A DNA stretch of 64,000 nucleotides from Bacteroidales bacterium UBA5281 (GTDB lineage Bacteria > Bacteroidota > Bacteroidia > Bacteroidales > Lentimicrobiaceae): contig DHSR01000065.1 in the NCBI GenBank assembly GCA_002410555.1, positions 1 to 64,000 of the forward strand, read 5' to 3'. Both the position numbers and the translations under genes were made by a program. Below, piece after piece: positions 1 to 7,652 of the stretch. The notes beneath the pieces were generated by a model. The model saw nothing but the letters and a program-made list of their open reading frames with translations, ran no database searches and was not told where the DNA came from. Position 1 is the stretch's first letter. Each line of letters begins with the position of its first letter.

Positions 1-229
1 TTAACGCGAATTATGTTTCAAAGGCTCAACACCTCAACAAATCAACAAATCAACAAACCCACAGATTACAGATCACAGATTACAGATCACCAATCACCAG
101 TCACCAATTAACCGCGAATTACGCAAATTAACGCGAATTATGTTTCAAATGCTCAACACCTCAACAAATCAACAAACCCACAGATCACAGATCACAGATT
201 ACAGATTACAGATCACAGATTACAGATCA
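1..229. repeat. Nested tandem repeat: ~127-bp unit containing CAGATYA heptamers
   Basis: Two copies of a unit beginning TTAACGCGAATTATG start at 1 and 128. Each continues through CTCAACACCTCAACAAATC and then into seven-base repeats. The first heptamer block (62-110) has four CAGATYA units followed by CCAATCA, CCAGTCA and CCAATTA. The second (181-229) has seven CAGATYA units. An octamer AACAAATC is present in an extra copy in unit 1. No reading frame is kept, and the array probably continues left of the window. It lies just downstream of the YbbR-like gene. Period and position are read directly; function is unknown. Confidence 0.85.
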
Positions 230-239
230 CCCATAAAAA

Positions 240-1241
240 TCATTTCATTATCAGATATTCAACCTTATCCGGCTCAACACGAATAATTCTTACATAATCT
301 GGCTTACTGATAATTTCCACAGATATTCGGTTGCTCTGATTATTTTGAATGTCTTTATAATAAACCACAGCGGCAAACTGTGAGGGATCCAGTTTGGCAT
401 AATCGCGCATGGACACCCGACAGGTAACCCTTACATTCTCAGGAAAAAGGCGATAGGAAACTTCATGTTCTCCTGCATCCATACGTACCGGGAGATTTAT
501 CTGAGCTTCTGTAAACTTTTCCACCTTCAGCCTCACAGTAATGCTATCGGTTGAAAAATGCACCGGAGGAAAGGTTGACGGCGGAACCAACTTTAGACGG
601 GCAGTAACATCCCCATTCAAATCGCGAAAGCTTTTTTGTGCGGTGTAAACCAACGCAATGGTGTCAATTATATCACGCAAACCTGAAACTGTCACTGTAT
701 CGGGGTCAAGCTGAACCGAATCATACAACTGAAACTGAGGGGTAAAATGCAGTTTAAGACGTGGCCGTATGGGAACACGTTTAGAATAGCTGGGTTCGAA
801 AACAAATCTTAAGGTATCGGGTTCTATGCCGGTAATAACAGCCCCACCAGGCAAGTCGGCATTCAATAATGAACGCAAAGCAGATGATCGCAGTATACCA
901 ATTACACGGTTATCTTTCGGCCGCACCCTCATACCCTTTAGAGAAACAGGTAGAATGCGCATTCGTGATGAAAATAGCCGGCGATACAACTCCACCCCTG
1001 AGCCTCTTATACTTACCGATAATATTGAATCAGGCTGGGATACCAATACCATATCATTAGTCACACCGGTAGGTAGAATACGGTAGGTGTAAGTTACATC
1101 ATACTCATGCGAAAGTTTGGTGAGACCCCACATGATGATGGAAAAAAACAGACAAAACAAAAACACGGAAAGCTTCTCTCTTAGCTTTCCGTCAATGGGT
1201 TTATTGTTTCGCCTGAACAGAAAAGGAATCAGTTCTTTCAA
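240..1241 (-). CDS. YbbR-like (CdaR-type) domain protein
   Basis: This 333-aa protein has one N-terminal membrane segment (about residues 25-43, rich in F, L and I) after a short basic head. A long extracytoplasmic part follows, made of repeated beta-rich YbbR-like segments. YbbR/CdaR proteins in Firmicutes regulate the diadenylate cyclase CdaA; in Bacteroidota the role is not settled and no cdaA is adjacent here. It is the last gene of the minus-strand nusB - GNAT - DUF1573 - yajC - YbbR run, 39 bp after yajC. This order near yajC recurs in Bacteroidota, often followed by coaE, which is not present before the window edge; a repeat array sits there instead. Family call is good; cellular role is inferred only. 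Confidence 0.75.
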   Translation of the reverse strand: MKELIPFLFRRNNKPIDGKLREKLSVFLFCLFFSIIMWGLTKLSHEYDVTYTYRILPTGVTNDMVLVSQPDSILSVSIRGSGVELYRRLFSSRMRILPVSLKGMRVRPKDNRVIGILRSSALRSLLNADLPGGAVITGIEPDTLRFVFEPSYSKRVPIRPRLKLHFTPQFQLYDSVQLDPDTVTVSGLRDIIDTIALVYTAQKSFRDLNGDVTARLKLVPPSTFPPVHFSTDSITVRLKVEKFTEAQINLPVRMDAGEHEVSYRLFPENVRVTCRVSMRDYAKLDPSQFAAVVYYKDIQNNQSNRISVEIISKPDYVRIIRVEPDKVEYLIMK

Positions 1242-1280
1242 GTGCCGGTGTTTTATTACAACCGGAATTAACCGTTGTTT

Positions 1281-1610
1281 TTATTGTTTCTGATTGGCCA
1301 ATTGGTCGGTAGCATCACCGGCGATGGCCGATTTTTCTATTCTGAACCTCGAACCATCCTCTACCTCAATGGTAAATGTGGTTTCCTGGCTTTCAACTAT
1401 CTTACCATGAATGCCTCCAATGGTAACGATCCGATCGCCTTTTTTCAGGGCTTCACGGTATTTCTTAAGGTCTTTGGCCTTTTTAGCCTGTGGACGGATA
1501 AAGAAAAAGTAAAAGACCACCATGATCAGCACCAGGAAAATCAGAGAACTGTATCCTCCACCGCCTTCGCCGGTGGGTGTCATTAAAAGTGTTGATGAAA
1601 ACATGTGCAT
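1281..1610 (-). CDS. yajC: Preprotein translocase subunit YajC
   Basis: This 109-aa protein has the YajC plan: a short periplasmic head, one membrane helix (about residues 24-39, ending in FFFIRPQ), then a cytoplasmic domain containing KKYREALKKGDRIVTIGGIH, the diagnostic YajC stretch. YajC joins SecDF as an auxiliary part of the Sec translocon. A second Met two codons in (1604) is an equally possible start. It lies between the DUF1573 lipoprotein (33 bp upstream) and the YbbR-like protein (39 bp downstream) and is probably co-transcribed with nusB. Length is normal for the family. Confidence 0.95.
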   Translation of the reverse strand: MHMFSSTLLMTPTGEGGGGYSSLIFLVLIMVVFYFFFIRPQAKKAKDLKKYREALKKGDRIVTIGGIHGKIVESQETTFTIEVEDGSRFRIEKSAIAGDATDQLANQKQ

Positions 1611-1642
1611 TTGTTTAAATGATTAGTTGAATGTAAATAAAA

Positions 1643-2134
1643 TTATTGTTCTTCAGGCAAAACAATCTGAGCCTTTATGCGTATTACTTTGGTGCTGGGT
1701 TGAGCATTGCTGACGATAGTCACCGTTTTATTCTGAAATCCCCGACGGTTTTCGGTATCAAACTTCACATCAATTTTTTTTGTTTCTCCCGGACGAATGG
1801 GTGTCTTCGGATAATCTGGTACGGTGCAACCACAGGATGAACTTACCTTTGATATAATGAGATCCGTTTTGCCGGTATTGGTAAATTTGAACCCATAGGA
1901 AACTTTTTCACCCTGAATAAGCTTGCCAAAATCATGAAAATCCTGTTCAAATTCCATAAATGGCATGTTGGTGTTTTCTATACCATCCGCTGAATGCGGA
2001 TTCTTCACAATATCCCCTGAAAGCGCATCCTTGCCTGAAGAACGGTCACGACAGGAGGAAACGCCAATTGCAAGCAGGGTTAAGAATATCAATGAGATGT
2101 ATTTCAATTTATTGTATTTCATGTTTTTAAGCAT
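1643..2134 (-). CDS. DUF1573 lipoprotein
   Basis: The protein is 163 aa from 2134, or 159 aa from the alternative Met at 2122. It has a hydrophobic signal followed by a lipobox-like VSSC (Cys28), so it is probably an outer-membrane or periplasmic lipoprotein. The rest is one DUF1573 domain, an immunoglobulin-like ASPM/SPD-2/Hydin-type fold, with the typical FHDFGKL start, the SSSCGCTVP motif and a GET/KIDVKFDT stretch. The family is very common in Bacteroidota and has no assigned biochemical role. It is co-directional with yajC and nusB. Confidence 0.9.
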   Translation of the reverse strand: MLKNMKYNKLKYISLIFLTLLAIGVSSCRDRSSGKDALSGDIVKNPHSADGIENTNMPFMEFEQDFHDFGKLIQGEKVSYGFKFTNTGKTDLIISKVSSSCGCTVPDYPKTPIRPGETKKIDVKFDTENRRGFQNKTVTIVSNAQPSTKVIRIKAQIVLPEEQ

Positions 2135-2199
2135 CAGGGTAAAGCAAAATTTTTAATGGGTACAAAGTTAAGTAAAAACGGCTGAATGAAATGGATGAT

Positions 2200-2643
2200 T
2201 TACAAATCAGTTTTCAGTTTACTGATATCACGAATGATATGTACCTCGTAATCACCAAGATAATGAAAACCTGCCTTTCTGTAAAGATGAAGCGCTATGG
2301 CATTGCTGCGATGAACTTCAATTTTTATCTGGCAGCCATCGTTAACAGCAAGTTTTAGGCAAACCTTCAATAATTTGGTTGCATAGCCCTTGCGGCGATG
2401 TGCCTCATCAATACCAAAATGATGCAGGTATGTGCGTCGTTTATCATTGGTAAGCCAGGCCGTTCCAATAATTAAGCCTTCTTTCGTTGTAACTACCAAT
2501 AAATGCCCGCCGGCCGCAAGTGTTTTGGCAATAATCAGCGCATCGTCACCCCGTTGGGCACCTCCCAGGCCATTTCGTTCCCAGAAAGCTTCAACGAAAG
2601 TATAATCATCAGGCTTATATGGACGTATGATGATTTCCGACAT
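2200..2643 (-). CDS. GNAT family N-acetyltransferase
   Basis: This 147-aa single-domain GNAT protein has the acetyl-CoA pyrophosphate-binding motif seen as RRKGYA in HRRKGYATKLLK (about residues 82-93), preceded by the beta-4 strand HHFGID. The C-terminal NAIALHLYRKAGF segment is the usual alpha-4/beta-6 region. The substrate cannot be told from sequence. It starts 12 bp after the nusB stop, so it is almost certainly in the nusB transcript, and 65 bp before the DUF1573 gene. Confidence 0.88.
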   Translation of the reverse strand: MSEIIIRPYKPDDYTFVEAFWERNGLGGAQRGDDALIIAKTLAAGGHLLVVTTKEGLIIGTAWLTNDKRRTYLHHFGIDEAHRRKGYATKLLKVCLKLAVNDGCQIKIEVHRSNAIALHLYRKAGFHYLGDYEVHIIRDISKLKTDL

Positions 2644-2655
2644 GACTTTTAAGGT

Positions 2656-3618
2656 TTATTCAATAAGTCCCCGTCCAGTTTTCTTAATTTTTTCTTCACT
2701 TCTCAGATCAGCTACCAGCTTATCGAGCATACCATTTACAAACTGACGGCTGCGGGGGGTACTGTAATCCTTTGAGATTTCTATATATTCATTGATGGTC
2801 ACTTTTACAGGAATCGAAGGAAAATCAGTGAATTCAGCCAAAGCCATCTTAAGGATGATGATATCCAGAGAAGCAATGCGGTCGATATCCCAGTTTTGAG
2901 CTCGTTTGGCAATTAAATCAGATGATTCCGCTCCTTTGGTAATTACTTTTCTGAAAAGTTGAAGTACAAAATCCTTTATTAAGTCATCGCCTTCTTCATC
3001 GGGGCTAACCAAAAGTGGAGGCAATACAGTAAACTCATCGTATGAGGCTTCCCATTTTCTGATGGTTTTTGCTACCATCGTGGCTGCGGTATCAATATCG
3101 TCGGCCCAATGAATACTGCGCTCCTCGAAAAGACTGATAAAAGCATCACTGCGAAGCATAATTTCGCCAAAAAAGTACAATACGAGTTCTTTGTGCTGAC
3201 GGTAAGAAACCGCAGGCACATTCATATATTTTTGAAACTCCTCAGAATCCCTGAGGGTTTGGTACATTTTCCGGATAATCTCCTGATGGTCAGCCCAGGA
3301 TATTTTGTTTTGTGTGATCAGCTTACGCAATTGACGATTGTTATCTAATTGCATCAGTAAAGGGTTGTCCACAAAACGGGTATTTGGATTGAGATCCTCA
3401 GCCGTTGGCAAATACTTTTGCCGTGCATCTTCCATACGATTAAGCGCAAAATCACGGGTCTCATTTAACGCAGACAACAAATTTATATAAAGGGTATAAA
3501 TGTCTTCGATGCTGGAAATAAGTGATTTCTCAAAAAGTGGCAACTGTGTTTCTCCCGATTGAAACCAGGCATAGAGTGATTGCATTACCTTTACGCGCAA
3601 GTGCCGTCTGCTGAGCAT
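2656..3618 (-). CDS. nusB: Transcription antitermination protein NusB (extended N-terminus)
   Basis: NusB binds boxA RNA with NusE (S10) and is needed for rRNA antitermination. The start is set at MLSRRHLRVKV (3618). A longer frame to 3687 would begin inside the predicted -33 element, so it is rejected. The result is 320 aa, about twice the E. coli length. The first ~190 residues are a helical extension typical of Bacteroidota NusB, and the classic NusB domain occupies the C-terminal ~130 residues (W-D-I-D-R-I, LDIIILKMALAEF, VTINEYIEISKDYS). It is the first gene of the operon running down to the YbbR-like gene. Confidence 0.93.
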   Translation of the reverse strand: MLSRRHLRVKVMQSLYAWFQSGETQLPLFEKSLISSIEDIYTLYINLLSALNETRDFALNRMEDARQKYLPTAEDLNPNTRFVDNPLLMQLDNNRQLRKLITQNKISWADHQEIIRKMYQTLRDSEEFQKYMNVPAVSYRQHKELVLYFFGEIMLRSDAFISLFEERSIHWADDIDTAATMVAKTIRKWEASYDEFTVLPPLLVSPDEEGDDLIKDFVLQLFRKVITKGAESSDLIAKRAQNWDIDRIASLDIIILKMALAEFTDFPSIPVKVTINEYIEISKDYSTPRSRQFVNGMLDKLVADLRSEEKIKKTGRGLIE

Positions 3619-3657
3619 AATTATTAAAATAAATGAACTTTTCGTGATTGGAAGCGG

Positions 3658-3687
3658 CAAAATTAAGCTTTTTTCAGCCCAACGCAA
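3658..3687 (-). promoter_or_regulatory. Bacteroidota-type promoter of the nusB operon
   Basis: On the minus strand a perfect -7 element TAATTTTG (3658-3665) is preceded by TTG (3685-3687) with a 19-bp spacer, matching the Bacteroidota housekeeping consensus TTG - 19 to 21 - TAnnTTTG. The transcript would begin near 3651, about 33 nt before the nusB ATG. Confidence 0.55.
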
Positions 3688-3850
3688 CGTGTTTCCATAA
3701 GGGAAAATTCATAAAGTTATGTTATCATTTGAAAAACAACCTATTGGCTTGCTAACAAAAACCCGGCTAAATGAAAACTAAAACAAAAACACCTTATACT
3801 ATACACCTGTTTAGAGTCCGGGTGAAAAATGCAGGCAAATCCAAAAAATT

Positions 3851-3868
3851 CAGCATATATGTATGCTG
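3851..3868. promoter_or_regulatory. Perfect 7-bp inverted repeat upstream of the DUF3276 gene
   Basis: CAGCATA and TATGCTG form a perfect inverted repeat with a 4-bp centre (TATG). It ends 17 bp before the -7 box, that is, over the expected -33 region, which has no good TTTG. This looks like an operator for a dimeric regulator, either a repressor or an activator replacing the -33 contact. The regulator is unknown. Confidence 0.4.
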
Positions 3869-3884
3869 CAATCAATATAATTAA

Positions 3885-3892
3885 TACATTTG
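3885..3892 (+). promoter_or_regulatory. -7 promoter element of the DUF3276 gene
   Basis: TACATTTG fits TAnnTTTG exactly and lies 30 bp before the ATG at 3922, predicting a leader of about 24 nt. No convincing -33 TTTG is found at the right distance; an inverted repeat occupies that position. Confidence 0.45.
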
Positions 3893-3921
3893 CGTTATAA
3901 CCACTAAACCTATTTATTTCA

Positions 3922-4248
3922 ATGGACGACAGAAACAGCAGAAGAATGCAGCAAGAGGATGTATATTCCACGGTAGTCAAGGCTGGCAAACGAACCTATT
4001 TTTTTGATGTAAAAACCACCAAATCAGACGAAAAATACCTAACGATAACCGAAAGTAAACGCAGGTATAGCGATGACGATGAAAAGTTTTTTTATGAAAA
4101 ACACAAAATTTTTCTTTACCGGGAAGATTTTGAAAATTTCATACAGGGATTAAGGAATGTGATAGATTTTATTGAAAAGGAGGATGGACCCATTGAATCG
4201 CGGGATCAATCACAACACGAAGGTGATTCGGATGATTCCGAGGATTGA
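3922..4248 (+). CDS. DUF3276 / PUR-like nucleic-acid-binding protein
   Basis: This 108-aa protein begins with a basic and acidic head and then has a single PUR-type repeat: VYSTVVKAGKRTYFFDVKTT (residues 14-33), KYLTITESKRR, and the phenylalanine-rich HKIFLYREDFENFIQGLRNVI. The last ~20 residues are acidic. DUF3276 proteins are a bacterial branch of the PUR-alpha family and bind single-stranded DNA or RNA in the cases studied. It is monocistronic by appearance, with its own promoter upstream and a hairpin terminator at 4335-4359 downstream. Confidence 0.9.
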   Translation: MDDRNSRRMQQEDVYSTVVKAGKRTYFFDVKTTKSDEKYLTITESKRRYSDDDEKFFYEKHKIFLYREDFENFIQGLRNVIDFIEKEDGPIESRDQSQHEGDSDDSED

Positions 4249-4334
4249 TTTATTAAATTTACATTATCCTGATTTTTAGCGACATTAAGGGGTAAATTAT
4301 CGCCTGCTTGTTGGCTTTTTCATAATTTCTTTGT

Positions 4335-4370
4335 CGGCAAAGTTATCAACACTTTGCCGCAATCTTTTTA
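4335..4370 (+). terminator. Hairpin terminator after the DUF3276 gene; loop resembles a DnaA box
   Basis: CGGCAAAG (4335-4342) and CTTTGCCG (4352-4359) form a perfect 8-bp stem, followed by a T-rich stretch. The nine-base loop TTATCAACA (4343-4351) differs at one base from the DnaA box TTATCCACA. It lies ~100 bp before parA. The terminator reading is the simpler one. Confidence 0.55.
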
Positions 4371-4388
4371 ATGAAAGCATAAAAGCCC

Positions 4389-4396
4389 TACCTTTG
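4389..4396 (+). promoter_or_regulatory. -7 promoter element of parAB
   Basis: TACCTTTG is an exact TAnnTTTG match, 66 bp before the parA ATG, just after the hairpin terminator of the upstream gene. No strong -33 TTTG is seen at 19-21 bp. Confidence 0.4.
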
Positions 4397-4461
4397 CCTA
4401 CGGTATGCGCCTGCAACCATAAAACTACAATAAATACTAAATCAGCCATTTAAACAAAAGC

Positions 4462-5277
4462 ATGGGAAAGATTATTGCCATTGCAAATCAAAAAGGAGGC
4501 GTGGGAAAGACCACCACAGCCATTAATCTGGCAGCCGGATTCGCTGTGCTTGAGCATCGCACCCTGCTGCTGGATGCCGACCCTCAGGCCAATGCCACTT
4601 CAGGGGTTGGTTTTGATCCTAAAAATATTAAAACCAGCATATACGAATGTCTGATGGATGAGGTATTGGCTCAAAATATCATCCTGACTACCGACACACC
4701 CAACCTCGATCTGTTGCCTGCTCATATTGATCTGGTTGGTGCTGAAATTGAAATGATAAACCAGCCGAACCGCGAAAAAATGATGCGTCGGGTTCTCAAC
4801 AGCATACGGGATAGTTATGACTTTATCGTAATCGACTGTTCTCCCTCTCTGGGACTAATCACCGTAAATGCCCTAACGGCAGCCGACAGCGTGATTGTGC
4901 CGGTACAATGCGAATACTTCGCTCTTGAAGGTTTGGGCAAACTTTTGAATACCATTAAAATAGTTCAGAAACAGCTCAACCCTTTACTGGATATTGAAGG
5001 CATATTGCTTACCATGTACGACTCCAGGCTTCGTTTGAGCAATCAGGTGGTTGAAGAAGTTAAAACGCACTTTCAGGACATGGTTTTTGAAACAATAATC
5101 AACCGCAACACCAAACTGGGTGAGGCACCGAGTTTTGGAGAGACCATCATCATGCACGACATAAACAGCAGCGGGGCCATCAATTATCTGAATCTGGCCC
5201 GGGAAATTCTTCAAAAAAACGACCTGACCAAAATAAAGGCTGCGGAGAAACAAATTGACACCCAACATGAATCCTAA
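4462..5277 (+). CDS. parA: Chromosome partitioning ATPase ParA (Soj)
   Basis: This 271-aa ParA has a deviant Walker A motif KGGVGKTT at residues 11-18 (the signature lysine is K11), the Walker A' region LLDADPQANATSG, and a Walker B-like DFIVIDCSPSLG. It lacks the N-terminal DNA-binding domain of plasmid P1-type ParA, so it is a chromosomal Soj-type protein that binds DNA nonspecifically in its ATP form and is stimulated by ParB. The gene overlaps parB by 11 bp, indicating translational coupling. No parS site was recognised by eye in the window. Confidence 0.96.
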   Translation: MGKIIAIANQKGGVGKTTTAINLAAGFAVLEHRTLLLDADPQANATSGVGFDPKNIKTSIYECLMDEVLAQNIILTTDTPNLDLLPAHIDLVGAEIEMINQPNREKMMRRVLNSIRDSYDFIVIDCSPSLGLITVNALTAADSVIVPVQCEYFALEGLGKLLNTIKIVQKQLNPLLDIEGILLTMYDSRLRLSNQVVEEVKTHFQDMVFETIINRNTKLGEAPSFGETIIMHDINSSGAINYLNLAREILQKNDLTKIKAAEKQIDTQHES

Positions 5278-6157
5278 AAAAAAGGCCCTTGGCAGGGGAC
5301 TGAGTGCTATACTCGAAAGCCCCGACACCGACATTACTTCTGAGGATATTTCCGGAAATTTTGTAGCCGGAGCCATCGCTTCACTGCCCATCAGCCAGAT
5401 TGAAGCCAATCCTTTTCAACCCCGCACCGATTTTGACGAGGAAACACTCACCGATCTGGCCGCTTCCATCAAAGAGCAAGGCATAATACAACCGCTTACC
5501 GTGCGCAAAATGGGCTACGACAAGTACCAGCTCATTGCAGGAGAGCGACGGCTGAAAGCCTCACAAATAGCCGGACTAACGGAAGTCCCCTGTTACATTC
5601 GCATCGCCAACGACCAGCAAATGCTCGAAATGGCTTTGGTAGAAAACATTCAACGGGAAAATCTCAATGCCATTGAAATTGGCATCAGCTATCAACGACT
5701 GCTCGATGAATGTAACTTTAGCCAGGATGAACTTTGCAAACGCGTTGGAAAAGACCGCTCAACCATCACCAATTACATCAGGTTGCTCAGGTTGCCTGCA
5801 GAAGTACAGGTAGCCATCCGCGACAGCAAAATTAGTATGGGGCATGCCCGGGCCCTCATTAACATAGATGATGAAGAAACCCAGGTGACTATATTACATA
5901 ACATTATTTCTAAAGACTTGTCGGTAAGAGAGGTGGAAGAAATAGCCCGCAATCTGAACAAACAATCATCGGTACGCAAAGAACCCACAAAACGACCACT
6001 CGCACCCAATCTCGAAAGTCTTCGCGAAGACCTTTCAGGACGCTTAGCAGCCAGGGTAAATGTAAACATAGGCAACAAAGGCAGGGGAAACATCACCATA
6101 AATTTCAGCTCACAAAAACAACTGGAAACTATACTTTCTGACCTGCTCAAACGTTAA
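5267..6157 (+). CDS. parB: ParB/Spo0J partition protein
   Basis: The start is placed at the ATG of MNPKKKALGRGLSAIL (5267), because ALGRGLSALL-type sequence is the conserved ParA-contacting N-terminus; an in-frame TTG at 5255 is disfavoured. The protein has 296 aa. Next come the CTP-binding ParB domain with QPRTDFDEE, GERRLKA (CTPase box) and ENIQRENLN, a helix-turn-helix (SQDELCKRVGKDRSTITNYI) that reads parS, and a C-terminal dimerisation segment. It overlaps parA and is followed 24 bp later by the DUF5683 gene. Confidence 0.96.
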   Translation: MNPKKKALGRGLSAILESPDTDITSEDISGNFVAGAIASLPISQIEANPFQPRTDFDEETLTDLAASIKEQGIIQPLTVRKMGYDKYQLIAGERRLKASQIAGLTEVPCYIRIANDQQMLEMALVENIQRENLNAIEIGISYQRLLDECNFSQDELCKRVGKDRSTITNYIRLLRLPAEVQVAIRDSKISMGHARALINIDDEETQVTILHNIISKDLSVREVEEIARNLNKQSSVRKEPTKRPLAPNLESLREDLSGRLAARVNVNIGNKGRGNITINFSSQKQLETILSDLLKR

Positions 6158-6181
6158 ACAAATGAGCAGCCGTACAAATTC

Positions 6182-6799
6182 ATGAAACAATCAGGTATTT
6201 TATCAGTGGTTAAAATCCGGAGCATTATTTTTGTCCTCATCCTGATGCTGGCTGCGACCCCGGGCATTTTAAATGCTCAGGATACCGCCTTATATTTCCC
6301 GCCCCGTCCTATTGATACTTCGTTACTTGAAAACCCACACTCCCCTCACAAAGCAACAATTTATTCATTGGTGCTCCCCGGACTGGGACAGGCTTACAAT
6401 AAAAAATACTGGAAAATACCCGTAATTTATGCAGGATTTACCTTTCTGGTGTATAACATCAAAGTGAATAACGACGAAGTAAAGAAGTTTACTCAGGCAT
6501 ACAAATATGTAATCAATAAGGAGACCTATCCAACGGATAACAAATACGTGGTAAGATATCCCAATCCCAGCGATCTGCAGGCCGGACGTGCTTTTTATCG
6601 CCGAAAAGTGGAATTAAATATTATCTATTCGGCAGCCTGGTACGTATTAAATGTGCTGGATGCAGCGGTAGATGCCCATTTTTTCGATTACGATATCTCT
6701 GACAACCTGAGTTTGCATCTTGAACCGGCCTGGCTTCCGGCTCCGGATGGCAATTATGCATCCGGAGCACAAGGCATCAAATTATGCTTAAAATTCTGA
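6182..6799 (+). CDS. DUF5683 membrane-associated exported protein
   Basis: This 205-aa protein has an N-terminal signal segment (about residues 12-32, ending LNAQD). Then come conserved DUF5683 features: HSPHKATIYSLVLPGLGQAYNKKYWKIPVIYAG, a short hydrophobic helix, YRRKVELNIIYSAAWYVLNVLDAAVDAHFFDYDIS, and a C-terminal beta-strand region. The GLGQxYNKKYWK motif resembles small membrane proteins with a glycine-rich helix. The parA-parB-DUF5683-dapB-lepB order recurs in Bacteroidales, so it is a stable housekeeping neighbour. No biochemical role is known. Confidence 0.85.
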   Translation: MKQSGILSVVKIRSIIFVLILMLAATPGILNAQDTALYFPPRPIDTSLLENPHSPHKATIYSLVLPGLGQAYNKKYWKIPVIYAGFTFLVYNIKVNNDEVKKFTQAYKYVINKETYPTDNKYVVRYPNPSDLQAGRAFYRRKVELNIIYSAAWYVLNVLDAAVDAHFFDYDISDNLSLHLEPAWLPAPDGNYASGAQGIKLCLKF

Positions 6800-6803
6800 A
6801 CTA

Positions 6804-7526
6804 GTGAAGATACTGATTTCCGGATATGGCCGTATGGGTCATGAAGTAGAAAAAACAGCCCTGAATCGCGGGCATTCCGTCCTGGCACATTTTGACTGCA
6901 GTGGGGATTGGGAAGGACTAACTTCACTTCCGGAAAAGCCGGACGCGGTAATTGACTTCAGCACCCCCGAATCTGCTTCTGAGGTAGCTGACCTATGCTT
7001 CAGTTCCGCAATACCTCTTATCTCTGGAACCACTGGCTGGCCTGAAAAGCTTGCAGCAGCCATAGAAAAAAGCCGGCAATTAAGTCTTCCATTTTTCTAT
7101 GCACCCAACTTTAGCCCGGGAATGAACATTTTTTTTGAGATAAACCGGCGGTTGGCACAGCTTATGAAAATTAAAGCTGAAGGCAGGGCTGAAATACATG
7201 AAATCCATCACATCCATAAACTGGATGCACCAAGTGGAACTGCCATCGCTCTGGCCAATCAGATCATTGATGAAAACCCCCTATACAATCAGTGGGGTAT
7301 GGCTGAAACGGCATCCGGTAATACGCTTCCGGTATTTAGTATTCGTCAGGGTGAAGTTCCCGGCACACATATTGTTAAATGGCTAAGCCCGGATGACACC
7401 ATTGAAATGCACCACTTAGCACACAATCGCAGTGGTTTTGCACTTGGAGCTGTAATGGCTGCCGAATGGATGCAGGGCCGCAAAGGCTTTTTTCAAATGA
7501 AGGATTTAATGGCCGATATGACATAA
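6804..7526 (+). CDS. dapB: 4-hydroxy-tetrahydrodipicolinate reductase
   Basis: DapB reduces hydroxy-tetrahydrodipicolinate with NAD(P)H in the diaminopimelate/lysine pathway and so feeds peptidoglycan synthesis. The 240-aa protein shows the Rossmann motif GYGRMG (residues 7-12), the SGTTGW loop, the catalytic-site segment EIHHIHKLDAPSGTA and the C-terminal HLAHNRSGFALGA. The start codon is GTG at 6804, four bases after the DUF5683 stop, so translation is probably coupled. Like other Bacteroidota DapB it is slightly shorter than the E. coli enzyme. Confidence 0.95.
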   Translation: MKILISGYGRMGHEVEKTALNRGHSVLAHFDCSGDWEGLTSLPEKPDAVIDFSTPESASEVADLCFSSAIPLISGTTGWPEKLAAAIEKSRQLSLPFFYAPNFSPGMNIFFEINRRLAQLMKIKAEGRAEIHEIHHIHKLDAPSGTAIALANQIIDENPLYNQWGMAETASGNTLPVFSIRQGEVPGTHIVKWLSPDDTIEMHHLAHNRSGFALGAVMAAEWMQGRKGFFQMKDLMADMT

Positions 7527-7652
7527 ATGCCCAATAAATGTTAATATTGCAAACGCATCTGTAACCACATATGTCCCGAAAGGTCAAAGAAACAAAAAGC
7601 TTAACTGCGGTCAGGCTAAATTAACATCCATGCAATTCTAAAAACCAGGTTT

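Noticed and set aside
3741..3989. Minus-strand 82-codon frame
   Set aside because: Antisense to the DUF3276 start and its promoter; no family features.
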